This document shows, in pieces, positions 54,181-63,029 of a stretch of DNA of 64,000 nucleotides. Under the pieces are notes generated by a model that was not told where the DNA came from, searched no databases, and saw only the letters and a list, made by a program, of their open reading frames with translations. The first letter of the stretch is position 1; the number at the start of each line of letters is the position of its first letter. This DNA comes from Pseudomonas sp. NBRC 111124 (GTDB lineage: Bacteria > Pseudomonadota > Gammaproteobacteria > Pseudomonadales > Pseudomonadaceae): contig NZ_BCBA01000013.1 of NCBI RefSeq assembly GCF_001320245.1, positions 124,001 to 188,000 of the forward strand, read 5' to 3'. The translations under genes and the position numbers were made by a program.

Positions 54181-55587
54181 TCAGGAGTTTTTCGCCTGGG
54201 CATTGAGGGCATCAAACACCGACTTGATCTGATTGGCCTGGGCGTTGAGCTTGGCCACCGCCGTATCCATTGCCACAAATTTCTTGGTCAGCGACTCGGT
54301 CAGCGACTCCGTGCGACGGTCCAGCGCCAACTGCTGGTCAGCCAGACTCTTGGCCACCTTGTCCAGGCTGGCTTTGCGCGTGGCAAGGCTGCCATTGGTA
54401 GAGTTGTAGGGGTCGATGGCCTTGTTCATGCGTTCGAAGATGCCGTTGGTGCCGGTAAACAGCACCTGCACCTCCGAACCCAGTTTCTTGTCACTCATTG
54501 CAGCCGTGAACTTGGTGGAGTTGAACTCCAGGGTGCCGTCCTTGGTGGTATTGATACCCAGCTGACTCAGCGTGGTCAGTTGACTGCCCGCACCCACTTC
54601 CGAGAGCACCTTGCGGATATCGTTTACCAGCGAGCGAGTCGTAGGGTCGTTGGTCAGCGGGCCGAGCACCAGGTTGTCGTTACTATCCTTGGAGGTCGAC
54701 GTCAGCGAAGTGATCGACTTTTGCAAGGTGTTATAGGCGTCCACGAACGACTGGATCGACTTCTGCAGGCCGTCGTTATCCGCCGACACCGTGACGCTGG
54801 TACCCGTGGTGCTGCCCACAGGCGAAGTGCCGGTGAGTTCCAGGGTCATGCCGCTGATGGCATTGTCGATGGTGTTCTTGGCGCTGGTGACCTTCAGGCC
54901 ATCGATAGTCAGCTCGGCGTCCTGGGCCAGGCCGGTGATGTAGCCGGCGCCGCCAGCCGTCATCTTGGTCGTACCGTCGATTTCCAGTTCCGCAATGCCG
55001 CTGAGCGAAAGGTCGCTGCCGGCGCCGGTGGTGGTCGAACTGAGCACCAGGCGGGCACCACCCTCACCATTGACGATGTTGGCCGAGATACCCTGGACGC
55101 CGAGCTCCTTGTTGATCTGGTCGCGCACGCTTTCCAGGGTAGCACCACTGGCGATGTCGAGCTTCCAGGTATTGCCACCCTGGCTGACGCTGAGCTGGCC
55201 GGCGCTGATGGCCGAGCTCGACCCTCCGGCAAACGACTGGCTGGCTACCTTCGAGCCGGTTGCCAGCTTGTTGACCATGATGTCATAGGTGCCTGCCACC
55301 GCGGTGTTGCCTGCGGTCACCTTGACCACCGATTCGTTGGCCGACTTCGCCGCGTAGGCATTGAACGACGGCTTGGTCGAATCGTTGAGTTTCTTCATGG
55401 CGTCCTGAAACGCCGTGAGGGCACTGCGCAGCGAGCCCACACCGGAAATCATGGCGGTATTGTTGCTGGTCTGCCGGGTAATCTGCGCCTTTTTGGCGGC
55501 AGTGTCGGCGGAGACCAATGCATTGACCATGTCGGTGATGTTAAGACCAGTACCTTGACCGATACTGGAAACCAGTGTGCTCGCCAT
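54181..55587 (-). CDS. fliD: Flagellar filament cap protein FliD
   Basis: A 468-residue secreted cap protein. The FliD N-terminal domain reads TLVSSIGQGTGLNITDMVNALVSADTAAKKAQITRQ. The central region has SQGGNTWKLDIASGATLESVRDQINKELGVQGISANIV. The C-terminal coiled region contains SLADQQLALDRRTESLTESLTKKFVAMDTAVAKLNAQ. It follows flaG with about 80 bases between; GAGGG precedes the ATG. No convincing promoter was seen in that gap. Confidence 0.96.
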   Translation of the reverse strand: MASTLVSSIGQGTGLNITDMVNALVSADTAAKKAQITRQTSNNTAMISGVGSLRSALTAFQDAMKKLNDSTKPSFNAYAAKSANESVVKVTAGNTAVAGTYDIMVNKLATGSKVASQSFAGGSSSAISAGQLSVSQGGNTWKLDIASGATLESVRDQINKELGVQGISANIVNGEGGARLVLSSTTTGAGSDLSLSGIAELEIDGTTKMTAGGAGYITGLAQDAELTIDGLKVTSAKNTIDNAISGMTLELTGTSPVGSTTGTSVTVSADNDGLQKSIQSFVDAYNTLQKSITSLTSTSKDSNDNLVLGPLTNDPTTRSLVNDIRKVLSEVGAGSQLTTLSQLGINTTKDGTLEFNSTKFTAAMSDKKLGSEVQVLFTGTNGIFERMNKAIDPYNSTNGSLATRKASLDKVAKSLADQQLALDRRTESLTESLTKKFVAMDTAVAKLNAQANQIKSVFDALNAQAKNS

Positions 55588-55667
55588 AGCGTTATCCCTC
55601 TATCTGAATCGTCAATCCTGCTTCGCAAGACTGACATGAATCCTGCCTTGATGGCACTCGCCGCCGA

Positions 55668-56045
55668 TCAGACCTTGGCGTCGAACAAAAGACTGCTTGC
55701 ATCGTTCAGGCTATGGGCTATTCGCAGCGCCTCTTCCGATGGCAATTGGCGAATCAACTCTCCCGTCGCGCTGGCGATGACCTTCACCACGACCTGGCCG
55801 GACTGTTCATCCGTGGAAAATTCCAGGTTGCGCTTGCTTTCGCTGAGAAATTTCTCGATCTGCGAAACAGCGTTCTTCACCTTTTCGGCTTCATTTGACT
55901 GTTCGGCAGCGGTCACCTTCTTCGGTTCCACTGTCGTACTGCTGCTTGGCTTTTCGGCCGACTGGGCAGCAACCGGCTTGTCGGCGACCGGGGCGGTCGG
56001 TCGAGCAGTCGGGTAGGACAGGTTGTTATTGACGCTCATGTCCAT
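55668..56045 (-). CDS. flaG: FlaG family protein
   Basis: A 125-residue protein with a disordered N-terminal half (proline, serine, threonine, lysine) and a folded C-terminus (VSQIEKFLSESKRNLEFSTDEQSGQVVVKVIASATGELIRQLPSEEALRIAHSLND), which is the FlaG domain. FlaG influences filament length and lies between fliC and fliD throughout Pseudomonas. The start at 56045 (MDMSVNN) has GAGGTG seven bases upstream. A terminator separates it from fliC, so it depends on read-through or another promoter. Confidence 0.93.
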   Translation of the reverse strand: MDMSVNNNLSYPTARPTAPVADKPVAAQSAEKPSSSTTVEPKKVTAAEQSNEAEKVKNAVSQIEKFLSESKRNLEFSTDEQSGQVVVKVIASATGELIRQLPSEEALRIAHSLNDASSLLFDAKV

Positions 56046-56063
56046 GACTTACCACCTCGCAAT

Positions 56064-56099
56064 GAAAAGACGGGGAAGCGCCTCATTGTGCACTCCCCC
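56064..56099 (-). terminator. Intrinsic terminator after fliC
   Basis: On the minus strand a ten-pair stem (GGGGGAGTGC with GCGCTTCCCC, two G-U pairs, 8-base loop, 56072-56099) is followed by GTCTTTTC. It begins 18 bases after the fliC stop and ends about 18 bases before the flaG start, so strong fliC transcripts are largely stopped there. Confidence 0.7.
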
Positions 56100-56117
56100 G
56101 CCGGTCACCATCAGCGA

Positions 56118-56969
56118 TTACTGAAGCAGCTTCAGTACAGCGGATGGCAGCTGGTTGGCCTGGGCCAGAACCGAAGTCGAAGCTTGCTGCAGAGTCTGCT
56201 GCTTGGTCAGCTGGGCAGTTTCAGCGGCGAAGTCGGTATCCTGTACACGGCTACGAGCGGCTTCGGCGTTTTCGTTGATGTTTTGCAGGTTGTTGACGGT
56301 CGAAGTCAGACGGTTCTGCGAAGCACCCAGGTCAGCACGGGTGGTGTTGATGGTTTGCAGAGCTTTGTCGATCGCGTCCAGAGCAGCGTTCATGCTGGCT
56401 TCGGCTTCGGCGGAAGTCGAACCGGTGATGGCGATGGTAGCCGAGTCAACGCTCAGGGTAGCAGCGTCGAAACCGCTGTCCAGGCTGATGCTGATCTGGT
56501 TGCTGGCACCGGAGTTGGAACCGACCTGGAAGGTCAGAACGCCAGCGGTACCGTCCAGCAGGTTCTTGCCGTTGAGCTGGGTGGAGTTAGCGATACGGCT
56601 CAGTTCGTCCGACATCTGCGCGAACTCTTTGTTCAGCGCGTCGCGGTCGTCCTTGCTGTTGGTGTCGTTACGCGACTGAACTGCCAGTTCACGCATACGC
56701 TGCAGGATGTTGGTCTGCTCTTGCATTGCGCCTTCAGCGGTCTGGGCAACCGAGATACCGTCGTTGGCGTTTTTGATAGCCATGGTCTGACCACGGATCT
56801 GCGAGGTCATGCGGGTAGCGATCTGCAGGCCGGCGGCGTCGTCTTTGGCGCTGTTGATTTTCAGGCCGGAGGACAGACGGGTCATCGAGGTGCTCAGAGC
56901 ATCGGAAGCACGGTTCAGGTTTTTCTGAACGCCCAGAGAGGTGGTGTTGGTGTTAACAGTCAAAGCCAT
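56118..56969 (-). CDS. fliC: Flagellin FliC, short form
   Basis: A 283-residue flagellin, much shorter than the about 490 residues of enteric forms. The conserved D0/D1 N-terminal part is ALTVNTNTTSLGVQKNLNRASDALSTSMTRLSSGLKINSAKDDAAGLQIA, and the C-terminal part ends SVLAQANQLPSAVLKLLQ. Only about 100 variable residues lie between, so the outer D2/D3 domains are absent or minimal. GAGGAA precedes the ATG at 56969. The FliA promoter is at 57052-57078. The central serine/threonine-rich part would be the glycosylation surface (inference). Confidence 0.97.
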   Translation of the reverse strand: MALTVNTNTTSLGVQKNLNRASDALSTSMTRLSSGLKINSAKDDAAGLQIATRMTSQIRGQTMAIKNANDGISVAQTAEGAMQEQTNILQRMRELAVQSRNDTNSKDDRDALNKEFAQMSDELSRIANSTQLNGKNLLDGTAGVLTFQVGSNSGASNQISISLDSGFDAATLSVDSATIAITGSTSAEAEASMNAALDAIDKALQTINTTRADLGASQNRLTSTVNNLQNINENAEAARSRVQDTDFAAETAQLTKQQTLQQASTSVLAQANQLPSAVLKLLQ

Positions 56970-57051
56970 GACGAATTCCTCGTTGGATTGGGTACTACGG
57001 CTTCCGGCCTTGGCAATTCGCCGGGTGTGGCACAGAGAACCTTCGTAATAG

Positions 57052-57078
57052 TTATCTTCGTCAGGGCGGGTTTCTTTA
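57052..57078 (-). promoter_or_regulatory. FliA (sigma-28) promoter of fliC
   Basis: Minus-strand TAAAGAAA, eleven bases, GAAGATAA, close to TAAAGTTT-N11-GCCGATAA. The expected start near 57045 gives a leader of about 76 bases to fliC. Confidence 0.82.
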
Positions 57079-57170
57079 GCGGATTTTCGAAAATTTTTGC
57101 TGGCATCCTGCCAGCCCAATGAAATCAAGGTGTTGACGCCAGAATACAGGCGGCAGCGGCCGATCGACAG

Positions 57171-57201
57171 AAACAAAAACGCCGCCTGGAAACGGCGGCG
57201 T
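57171..57201 (-). terminator. Intrinsic terminator after the FabH-like gene
   Basis: On the minus strand ACGCCGCC and GGCGGCGT (57179-57186 with 57194-57201) pair around a seven-base loop, followed by TTTTGTTT. It begins 20 bases after the stop codon and insulates fliC from upstream transcription. Confidence 0.88.
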
Positions 57202-57220
57202 CTGTTTCAGCATGACCTGC

Positions 57221-58156
57221 TCAGTCAACGCGCTCGATAATGGCCGAACCCCAAGACAGGCCCACACCAAAGCCGCTCAGGGCCACACGCTTGTGCTGGG
57301 AGTTCAGCACGTGCTTTTCCAGCAGCAGCGGAATGCTCGACGACACGGTGTTGCCGGTCTCGACCATATCCTTGACGAACTTCTGCTTGTGCTCACCTTC
57401 GATGAAGCGCGCCGACACGGCGTCAACGATCGCTGCGCTGCCCTGGTGCAGGCAATACAGGTCGATGTCGCCAGCCTGCAGCTCGCTGGCTTCAAGCAAC
57501 TGTTGCAGGTGCGCCGGCACCTTTACCAACGCGAAGTTGTAGACCTGGCGCCCGTTCATGAAGAACTTGCCATCGGTGGTACGCAGATGCTCGGCACCGG
57601 CACCGTCGCTGCCAAACAGCGACTTGCCCAGCTGCCAGGCTGCACCCTCGCCCATCCACGTGGCAGTGGCGGCATCGCCGAACAGCATTGTGGTATTGCG
57701 ATCTTCTGGATCGACGATCTTCGAATACGGATCGGCGGTGATCAGCAGGCCATTCTTCAAGCCTGCAGCTTCCATGAAGCCTTTCATGGCATACAAGCCA
57801 TACACGTAGCCCGAGCAGCCCAGGGAAATATCGAAAGCAGCAATCGCGGTAGGCAGGCCAAGCTTGTGCTGGACGATAGCCGCAGTGTGCGGCAGCCCCT
57901 CGGCGTCACCGTTCTGGGTGACCACGATCACCGCATCGATGCTTGCCGGGTCCAGCGATGGATTGGCGGCGAACAGGTTTTTCGCGGCCTCTACGCAGAG
58001 GTCGGAGGTTTCCTGAGCGGCTTCCTTGCGCGGCAAGAAGGTCGAACCGATCTTGCCGAAGATGAAATCCTGGTCCTTGCCGAATTTCGCGCCCTGGGCG
58101 TAGTTGTCCACGCCTTCAGTCGGCACGTAACTGGCGATGCTTTTAATGCCAATCAT
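57221..58156 (-). CDS. Beta-ketoacyl-ACP synthase III-like protein (FabH family) of the flagellar glycan island
   Basis: A 311-residue thiolase-fold condensing enzyme. The catalytic triad is visible: cysteine in ISLGCSGYVYGLYAM, histidine in LYCLHQGSAAIVD and asparagine in VETGNTVSSSIPLLLE. FabH proteins join acyl-CoA to malonyl-ACP. A copy beside fliC occurs in P. putida and P. syringae relatives, where it is thought to make an acyl group for the flagellin sugar. The start at 58156 follows GGGAAG; the open frame to 58381 crosses a terminator and is not coding. Confidence 0.9.
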   Translation of the reverse strand: MIGIKSIASYVPTEGVDNYAQGAKFGKDQDFIFGKIGSTFLPRKEAAQETSDLCVEAAKNLFAANPSLDPASIDAVIVVTQNGDAEGLPHTAAIVQHKLGLPTAIAAFDISLGCSGYVYGLYAMKGFMEAAGLKNGLLITADPYSKIVDPEDRNTTMLFGDAATATWMGEGAAWQLGKSLFGSDGAGAEHLRTTDGKFFMNGRQVYNFALVKVPAHLQQLLEASELQAGDIDLYCLHQGSAAIVDAVSARFIEGEHKQKFVKDMVETGNTVSSSIPLLLEKHVLNSQHKRVALSGFGVGLSWGSAIIERVD

Positions 58157-58360
58157 ATGGCTTCCCAATTCAGTAACAGCGAAATACCCGCCTGGGCCAA
58201 ACGGCAAAACGCCAAGCGATACGGTTGATCCCGATCCCTGGCGGCTTGTCCGGGGGCGACACGGCGGTTCCCGGTTTCGACAATATACAGTGAAGATGCG
58301 CGTTATGACTCCCAAGTCACGCGCTTTTTGTCGAATCGACCGAGACTGTTCATCACCCAC

Positions 58361-58395
58361 AAAAAAGCCATGACCACCCAAGGGCGGCCATGGCT
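58361..58395 (-). terminator. Intrinsic terminator after the large glycosyltransferase
   Basis: On the minus strand AGCCATG...CATGGCT form the outer stem (58366-58395), with interrupted inner CC/GG pairs, followed by TTTTTTG. It lies about 22 bases after the glycosyltransferase stop and separates it from the FabH-like gene. Confidence 0.88.
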
Positions 58396-58417
58396 CGGTA
58401 AAACCGTGAAGCCAGTA

Positions 58418-61342
58418 TCAGGCGATCAATGCCTGCCACTCGACACGACCCGCCTCATCAAGGCTGAAGAGCTGGCCTTCACGGCTGTGGCTGGCGTTAT
58501 AGCAGGGGTCCTGAGCCAGCGCCTGAGCCCAGCGCTCACGCATCACTGCGCAAGCCATGGCATCTTCACTGACCTGGCCATGGCGCAGTGCTTGAGCCTG
58601 CGGCGTCCACACCACCAGCAAGCCGGCAGCAGCTGCCTGCAGACACAAGTCGACCTGCGCCGCGCGCACCGTTGGCGCCTGCTCATCGAGGCCACCGGCT
58701 GCCCGCAGCAACTCGGCACGCAGCATGATGCAACCGGACACCGCCGCCACCCCATGCTCGACTTGCAGACGCTGCATGTAACCCGCGGCATCCTTGGCTT
58801 CACCAGCAAACGCGGCACGCACGCCGGCGTCACCCGCCAGCACCAAGCCAGCTTCGACAACCTTGCCCTGGGGACTCAGCAATTTCCCCCCTACCACCCC
58901 GACCTCCGGTCGCTGAGCCTGGTTAAGCAACCCTTCGAGCCAGTTGGCGTTGAGCACTTCGGCTGCGCTGTCAAGCATTACCAGGTATTCCCCACGTGCT
59001 TCGCGGCTGGCCAGGTTGAGCATGGCTACTGGCGCCAGCGCCTGCTCGCTGCGGATCACCCGCACCCGACTGCCAGCTGCCTGCAGGCTGCCCAACCAGT
59101 CGCGCAACTCGGGCGAACGGCTGGCGTTGTCGGCGATGAGGATCTCCTGATTCTGGTAGCGGGTGCGCTGGATCACACTGACCATGCACGCCTGCAACTC
59201 ATCGAAGTTGTCCTGGCAGTGCAGCAGGATCGATACCATCGGGCGCTCCGCGTGGCGGTAATCGATCTGCAACGTGCCGGGGCAGGCAGAACCGACCGCC
59301 GCGCTGTAGCCGCGTTGCGTGACATGCAGGGCCAGCACGGCGCGCTCCTGGTCGTGACTTTCGTTGCCTGGCGCTGCGCAGATCAGCAACGGTTCGGCGA
59401 GGTGGGCGAAGCCCGACGTGCCGGCCTGGCCGATCAGGCGCAGCAACAGGTCGAACTCCAGTGCCAGCGGATAACGCGCATCGAACCCGCCTGCCTCCAG
59501 CCACAAGTCGCGGTGCACCAGCCAATGGCGCGCCATCTGGCCCGGTACACTCTGCAGCAGGTCAAGGTTCACGCCCGGGCGCAGCACTTCGCGCAGCGAA
59601 CCGTCGCCCTGGGCCTGCAACTCGTCCATGGCCACCGCGCGCACACCGTCCACGCCCAACAACTCCAGGCCGGCACGCAGCAGGCCGGTGCTGGTAAAGC
59701 GATCACCGCTCTCGGCCAGCATCACCCAGTCAGTGCCCAACTGGCTGGCGGCCGCGTTCATGCGTTGAACGTAATCCTGCCGGGTGACCTTGACGAAATG
59801 CACGGTCTGCTGCGCGCGGGTGACGGCCGGCGGCTCACCGGTGGTCAGCACCACGACTTTGAAGGCACGCGCATGGCCATTCATCAGGCTATCGAAGGTA
59901 ACCTGCAGCTTGGCCATATCGGCGTCAAGATCGAGCAAGAGGATGCCAAAGGTTGGGCCACCCTGATGTTGCGCGAGGCGCTCGAAGGCCCGGCGAGCCT
60001 GTTCGGCATCCGGTTCACGGGCCTGCAACCAGTTGAGCAGGCGACCCGATGGCAAGCTGTCGAGCAGCGCCTGGCTGTCGTAACATGGCACCGACTCAAG
60101 CCGCTGCAACCAGCTGCGCAGCGGTGCGGCCTCGGCTTCGTCGCCGGCCTCCTCCAGCGAGGCGATCAGGCGCTGCACGACCGTGCGGTTGAACGGACTC
60201 AAGGTCAATGCTTCCCACAAACGACTGCGCTGGGTCCGCGCATCATCATTGCCGTTGACCTGCATCAACTGCCACTGGCGCAGCAGGATCGGCTCCAGCT
60301 CGATCAACTGCTGACGGCCTGCCGGCATGGTGTGGATCAGCAGTTCGAGTTCGGCCAGCAGGTCGAACATCGGCTTGTTGTAGAACGGCAACTCGACGAA
60401 CTGATGCTCGCCAAAGATCCGCCTCGGCGTCGCTTCTGGCAGTTTCCAGTGCGAGCGAACAATCACGCAGCCCTGCAGCGCGCGGCCGCTGATCAGGCCC
60501 TCGGTCATGGCCTGGAAGCTTTCCAGAGCGATACGTTTGACCTCGTCTGGCCCCCGCACGCTCAGCGCCGTCGGGATCGAGGCGAGAAATTCGGCAAAGG
60601 CTTCACGGTCCTGGCGCGACTTGGCGTCCTGCAGGGCGAGCACCGTGAGCACGTTGGTTCCGTGCTCGGAGCCGCCATAGTTGACCTCACGCACCGCGTA
60701 AGGGATCGGCAGGATCCGCGCCTTGGCATTGGCCAGCAGGTAGAACGTGTGACCGATTTCCTGCCACTCGAAGTTGGTGCCCGGCGGCAGCAGGCCGTAC
60801 CACTGCTGCAGCAGGCCGGTACGAGTGACCGCATAGAACGGCGGCAGGAACTGGCCCATGAACTCGATCAGACGCTGCTCGGGTGCGGCGCAATAATCTT
60901 CCTGGACGATATTGTCGCGCTTGTAGAAGTCCACCTGGGTCCCGCGTCCCAGGTACATCATGCCGTAGCCATGGCACACGCCATAGTCGGGGTGCTGTTC
61001 GAGGAACTCCACCGAGCGGGTCAGGCCGTCATGCAGCAGGAAATCATCGACCGCCGCGAAGGTCATGAACGGCGTGCGTACCTCGTTGACCCCATAGGTC
61101 AGCTTGTCCTGCAACCCCGCGTAGGAAAACTGCGGCAGGTGGCGGTAATCGACCTGCGGGAATTCTTCGACGATCGCCTGGTCCGCCTGGAGCGACGAAT
61201 CCAGCACCAGGATAGTCGCCGGGTAATTGCGATAGAAGTACAAGGCCCGGCGCAAAAACGCTGGGCGGTTGTGGGTGATCACCACCAGGGTGAGGCGGTC
61301 CTTGAGCGACGCATCGCTCGGATGCTGTGGATGAGCCTGCAT
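58418..61342 (-). CDS. Large three-module glycosyltransferase of the flagellar glycan island
   Basis: A 974-residue protein. Module 1 (about 14-280) is a TIGR00180-type transferase: RLTLVVITHNRPAFLRRALYFY, then FMTFAAVDDFLLHDGL with the acidic pair. Module 2 (about 466-690) is GT2-like, FGILLLDLDADMAKLQVTF to VMLAESGDRFTSTGLL, where the usual DxD is replaced. Module 3 (about 700-940) is GT2: PMVSILLHCQDNFDELQACM, EILIADNASRS, YLVMLDSAAEVLNANWLEG and a GGLDE motif. The start at 61342 has AGGAA upstream. It probably adds sugars to flagellin, judged from its neighbours. Confidence 0.85.
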   Translation of the reverse strand: MQAHPQHPSDASLKDRLTLVVITHNRPAFLRRALYFYRNYPATILVLDSSLQADQAIVEEFPQVDYRHLPQFSYAGLQDKLTYGVNEVRTPFMTFAAVDDFLLHDGLTRSVEFLEQHPDYGVCHGYGMMYLGRGTQVDFYKRDNIVQEDYCAAPEQRLIEFMGQFLPPFYAVTRTGLLQQWYGLLPPGTNFEWQEIGHTFYLLANAKARILPIPYAVREVNYGGSEHGTNVLTVLALQDAKSRQDREAFAEFLASIPTALSVRGPDEVKRIALESFQAMTEGLISGRALQGCVIVRSHWKLPEATPRRIFGEHQFVELPFYNKPMFDLLAELELLIHTMPAGRQQLIELEPILLRQWQLMQVNGNDDARTQRSRLWEALTLSPFNRTVVQRLIASLEEAGDEAEAAPLRSWLQRLESVPCYDSQALLDSLPSGRLLNWLQAREPDAEQARRAFERLAQHQGGPTFGILLLDLDADMAKLQVTFDSLMNGHARAFKVVVLTTGEPPAVTRAQQTVHFVKVTRQDYVQRMNAAASQLGTDWVMLAESGDRFTSTGLLRAGLELLGVDGVRAVAMDELQAQGDGSLREVLRPGVNLDLLQSVPGQMARHWLVHRDLWLEAGGFDARYPLALEFDLLLRLIGQAGTSGFAHLAEPLLICAAPGNESHDQERAVLALHVTQRGYSAAVGSACPGTLQIDYRHAERPMVSILLHCQDNFDELQACMVSVIQRTRYQNQEILIADNASRSPELRDWLGSLQAAGSRVRVIRSEQALAPVAMLNLASREARGEYLVMLDSAAEVLNANWLEGLLNQAQRPEVGVVGGKLLSPQGKVVEAGLVLAGDAGVRAAFAGEAKDAAGYMQRLQVEHGVAAVSGCIMLRAELLRAAGGLDEQAPTVRAAQVDLCLQAAAAGLLVVWTPQAQALRHGQVSEDAMACAVMRERWAQALAQDPCYNASHSREGQLFSLDEAGRVEWQALIA

Positions 61343-61379
61343 AGGTATTCCTGCGCGTAGTCCGGCGGGGGTCGTGGGT

Positions 61380-62117
61380 TCAGCGCACGCGGCGCAAGTA
61401 GCCATCACGCGCCACGGTGATCAGCAGCTTGTCGTGAATGGCGGCATCGATGACGAAATCTTCAGTTTCCTTGAGGTAGGCCCACACCGCCGTGCGCGGA
61501 TTATCGCCGACACCCCAAGGGCGGTCTGGGAAGGCGTCCGCTGGCATGTCCTCGACCACGGTATCCATCACCACGCAGTAGCTGCCCGGCGAAACCATCG
61601 GTGCGTAGGCACGCAGTTCGGCGAGCACATGCTCGTGGGTGTGGTTGGAATCGAGCACGACGATGACCTTCTTGCCCTCGGCCCGCGCGCGCACCTGCTC
61701 GACCACGGCGGGATCGATGCTGGAGCCTTCGATCATGCTGATGCGCTTGTACATCGGGTGGCTTTCGATGGCCTCACGGTTGTGCGGGCGGATGTCACGA
61801 TCGATGCCCAGCACTTCACCGTGGCCAACCAGCTCCATCATCGACGCGTAATAGATGATCGAGCCACCGTGGGCGATGCCGCACTCGATGATCAAGTCAG
61901 GCTTGTGCGCCCAGATCAGCTCCTGCATGGCGACCATGTCCTGGGGCAGCTGGATGATCGGGCGCCCCATCCAGCTGAAATGGTAGGTGTACTTGTGCTT
62001 GGCCGATTCGTTGTAGAAGGTCTGCGCCAACTCGCACAGGGCTGTGTTGTTGCCCTGGTCGCGGATCTCGGCCTGGCATTCTTCGGCGAAGGCCTGTTGT
62101 GCTGTCTTGTCGCTCAT
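61380..62117 (-). CDS. CmcI/cephalosporin-hydroxylase-family methyltransferase
   Basis: A 245-residue protein of the CmcI family, which despite its name contains SAM-dependent O-methyltransferases, including rhamnosyl O-methyltransferases. The SAM-binding segment is LIIECGIAHGGSIIYYASMM; further family marks are YTYHFSWMGRPIIQLPQDM, VLGIDRDIRPHN and VIVVLDSNHTHEHVLAEL with metal-type acidic and histidine residues. It starts 33 bases after the epimerase stop and precedes the large glycosyltransferase, which fits sugar O-methylation in the flagellin glycan (inference). Confidence 0.85.
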   Translation of the reverse strand: MSDKTAQQAFAEECQAEIRDQGNNTALCELAQTFYNESAKHKYTYHFSWMGRPIIQLPQDMVAMQELIWAHKPDLIIECGIAHGGSIIYYASMMELVGHGEVLGIDRDIRPHNREAIESHPMYKRISMIEGSSIDPAVVEQVRARAEGKKVIVVLDSNHTHEHVLAELRAYAPMVSPGSYCVVMDTVVEDMPADAFPDRPWGVGDNPRTAVWAYLKETEDFVIDAAIHDKLLITVARDGYLRRVR

Positions 62118-62150
62118 GGGGTGCCTCTTGAAAGTGTTGGCCCGGCGGCT

Positions 62151-63029
62151 CTAGCGGCGCACGGGCTGGGCAGTGGATTGCAGCAGGTGTTGCAAACGGT
62201 CGGTCACGGCCCAGAACGCCATTGGCTCGTGGGTCGGATACGGGTAGTGGCCAAGGTTCAGGTGCAGCTCGGCGCCGCGCTCGCGCAGGCGTTGCTCGAC
62301 CAGGCTGCGCACCGCGACGGGCCGACCACTGGCGCAATTGACCACACCGGAAAATTCAGGATGCTGCAGCAGCGCAGCCAGTTGGCGCGCAGCGTCGGTA
62401 ATCGACTGGAAATCGCGCAGTTGCTCGCCAGCGGACATGTCGAAGGTGGCCGCGCCGGCGTCGATGGCGCGGTCGAGCGCGGCCAACAGGCTGTTGGGGT
62501 TCTGCCCTTCGCCATGCAAGTAGAACAGCCGCGCCCATTGCAGGGTAAACGGCTGATGCAGCTGAAGCGCCTGAAGGAACTGGTGCAGGCTGTGCTTGGC
62601 CAAGCCATAGGGGTTGGCCGGGCGGGCTGCACACTGCTCGTCCAGCGGGCCACTCTGCATGCCGTACTCGAAGCAGGTGCCGGTCACCAACACCTGGCGT
62701 ACGCCGGACTCGACCGCGTGCTTGATAAAGCGATAGTCGGCCATCAGGTTCTGCTCCAGGTGAAACAGCGCCTGGTAGTTGGGCAGCCCCGGCCAGGCCA
62801 GGTGGGCAACGGCATCAACGCCGTCGACCCAGCTCGCGACCTGCTCTGCACCGGCCTGCTGCAGGTCGCCGGCAACGAACTGCACCTGATCGAACCACGG
62901 CAGGGTGCGCGCACGCTGCTCATCACGGGCCAGTGCGCGCACGCTGCAACCCCGGGCCAGCAGCTCGGCCACCAGGTGGCGACCGACAAAGCCCGTGGCG
63001 CCGGTCACCAGCACATGCAGGGCGGTCAT
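62151..63029 (-). CDS. NAD(P)-dependent epimerase/dehydratase (extended SDR)
   Basis: A 292-residue Rossmann enzyme. The cofactor motif is VLVTGATGFVGRHLVAELL. The catalytic tyrosine-lysine pair is NPYGLAKHSL (YxxxK), preceded by VLVTGTCFEYG in the usual serine/threonine position. Such enzymes epimerise, reduce or dehydrate nucleotide sugars; the exact reaction is not decidable. It overlaps the preceding C-methyltransferase by four bases, suggesting consecutive steps on one nucleotide sugar. Confidence 0.87.
   Translation of the reverse strand: MTALHVLVTGATGFVGRHLVAELLARGCSVRALARDEQRARTLPWFDQVQFVAGDLQQAGAEQVASWVDGVDAVAHLAWPGLPNYQALFHLEQNLMADYRFIKHAVESGVRQVLVTGTCFEYGMQSGPLDEQCAARPANPYGLAKHSLHQFLQALQLHQPFTLQWARLFYLHGEGQNPNSLLAALDRAIDAGAATFDMSAGEQLRDFQSITDAARQLAALLQHPEFSGVVNCASGRPVAVRSLVEQRLRERGAELHLNLGHYPYPTHEPMAFWAVTDRLQHLLQSTAQPVRR

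Noticed and set aside
55588..55667. Sigma-54 or FliA promoter upstream of fliD
   Set aside because: No GG-N10-GC pair in TGGCAC/TTGC context and no TAAA-N15-GCCGATAA match was found in the gap.
58328..61360. A 1010-codon open frame on the plus strand opposite the large glycosyltransferase
   Set aside because: It is the antisense shadow of a GC-rich gene: composition is histidine/glutamine/arginine-rich, no domain is recognisable, and the minus-strand reading has clear motifs. The same applies to long plus-strand frames at 4342-5961, 22046-23452, 24771-26993, 43017-44735 and 53647-56016.
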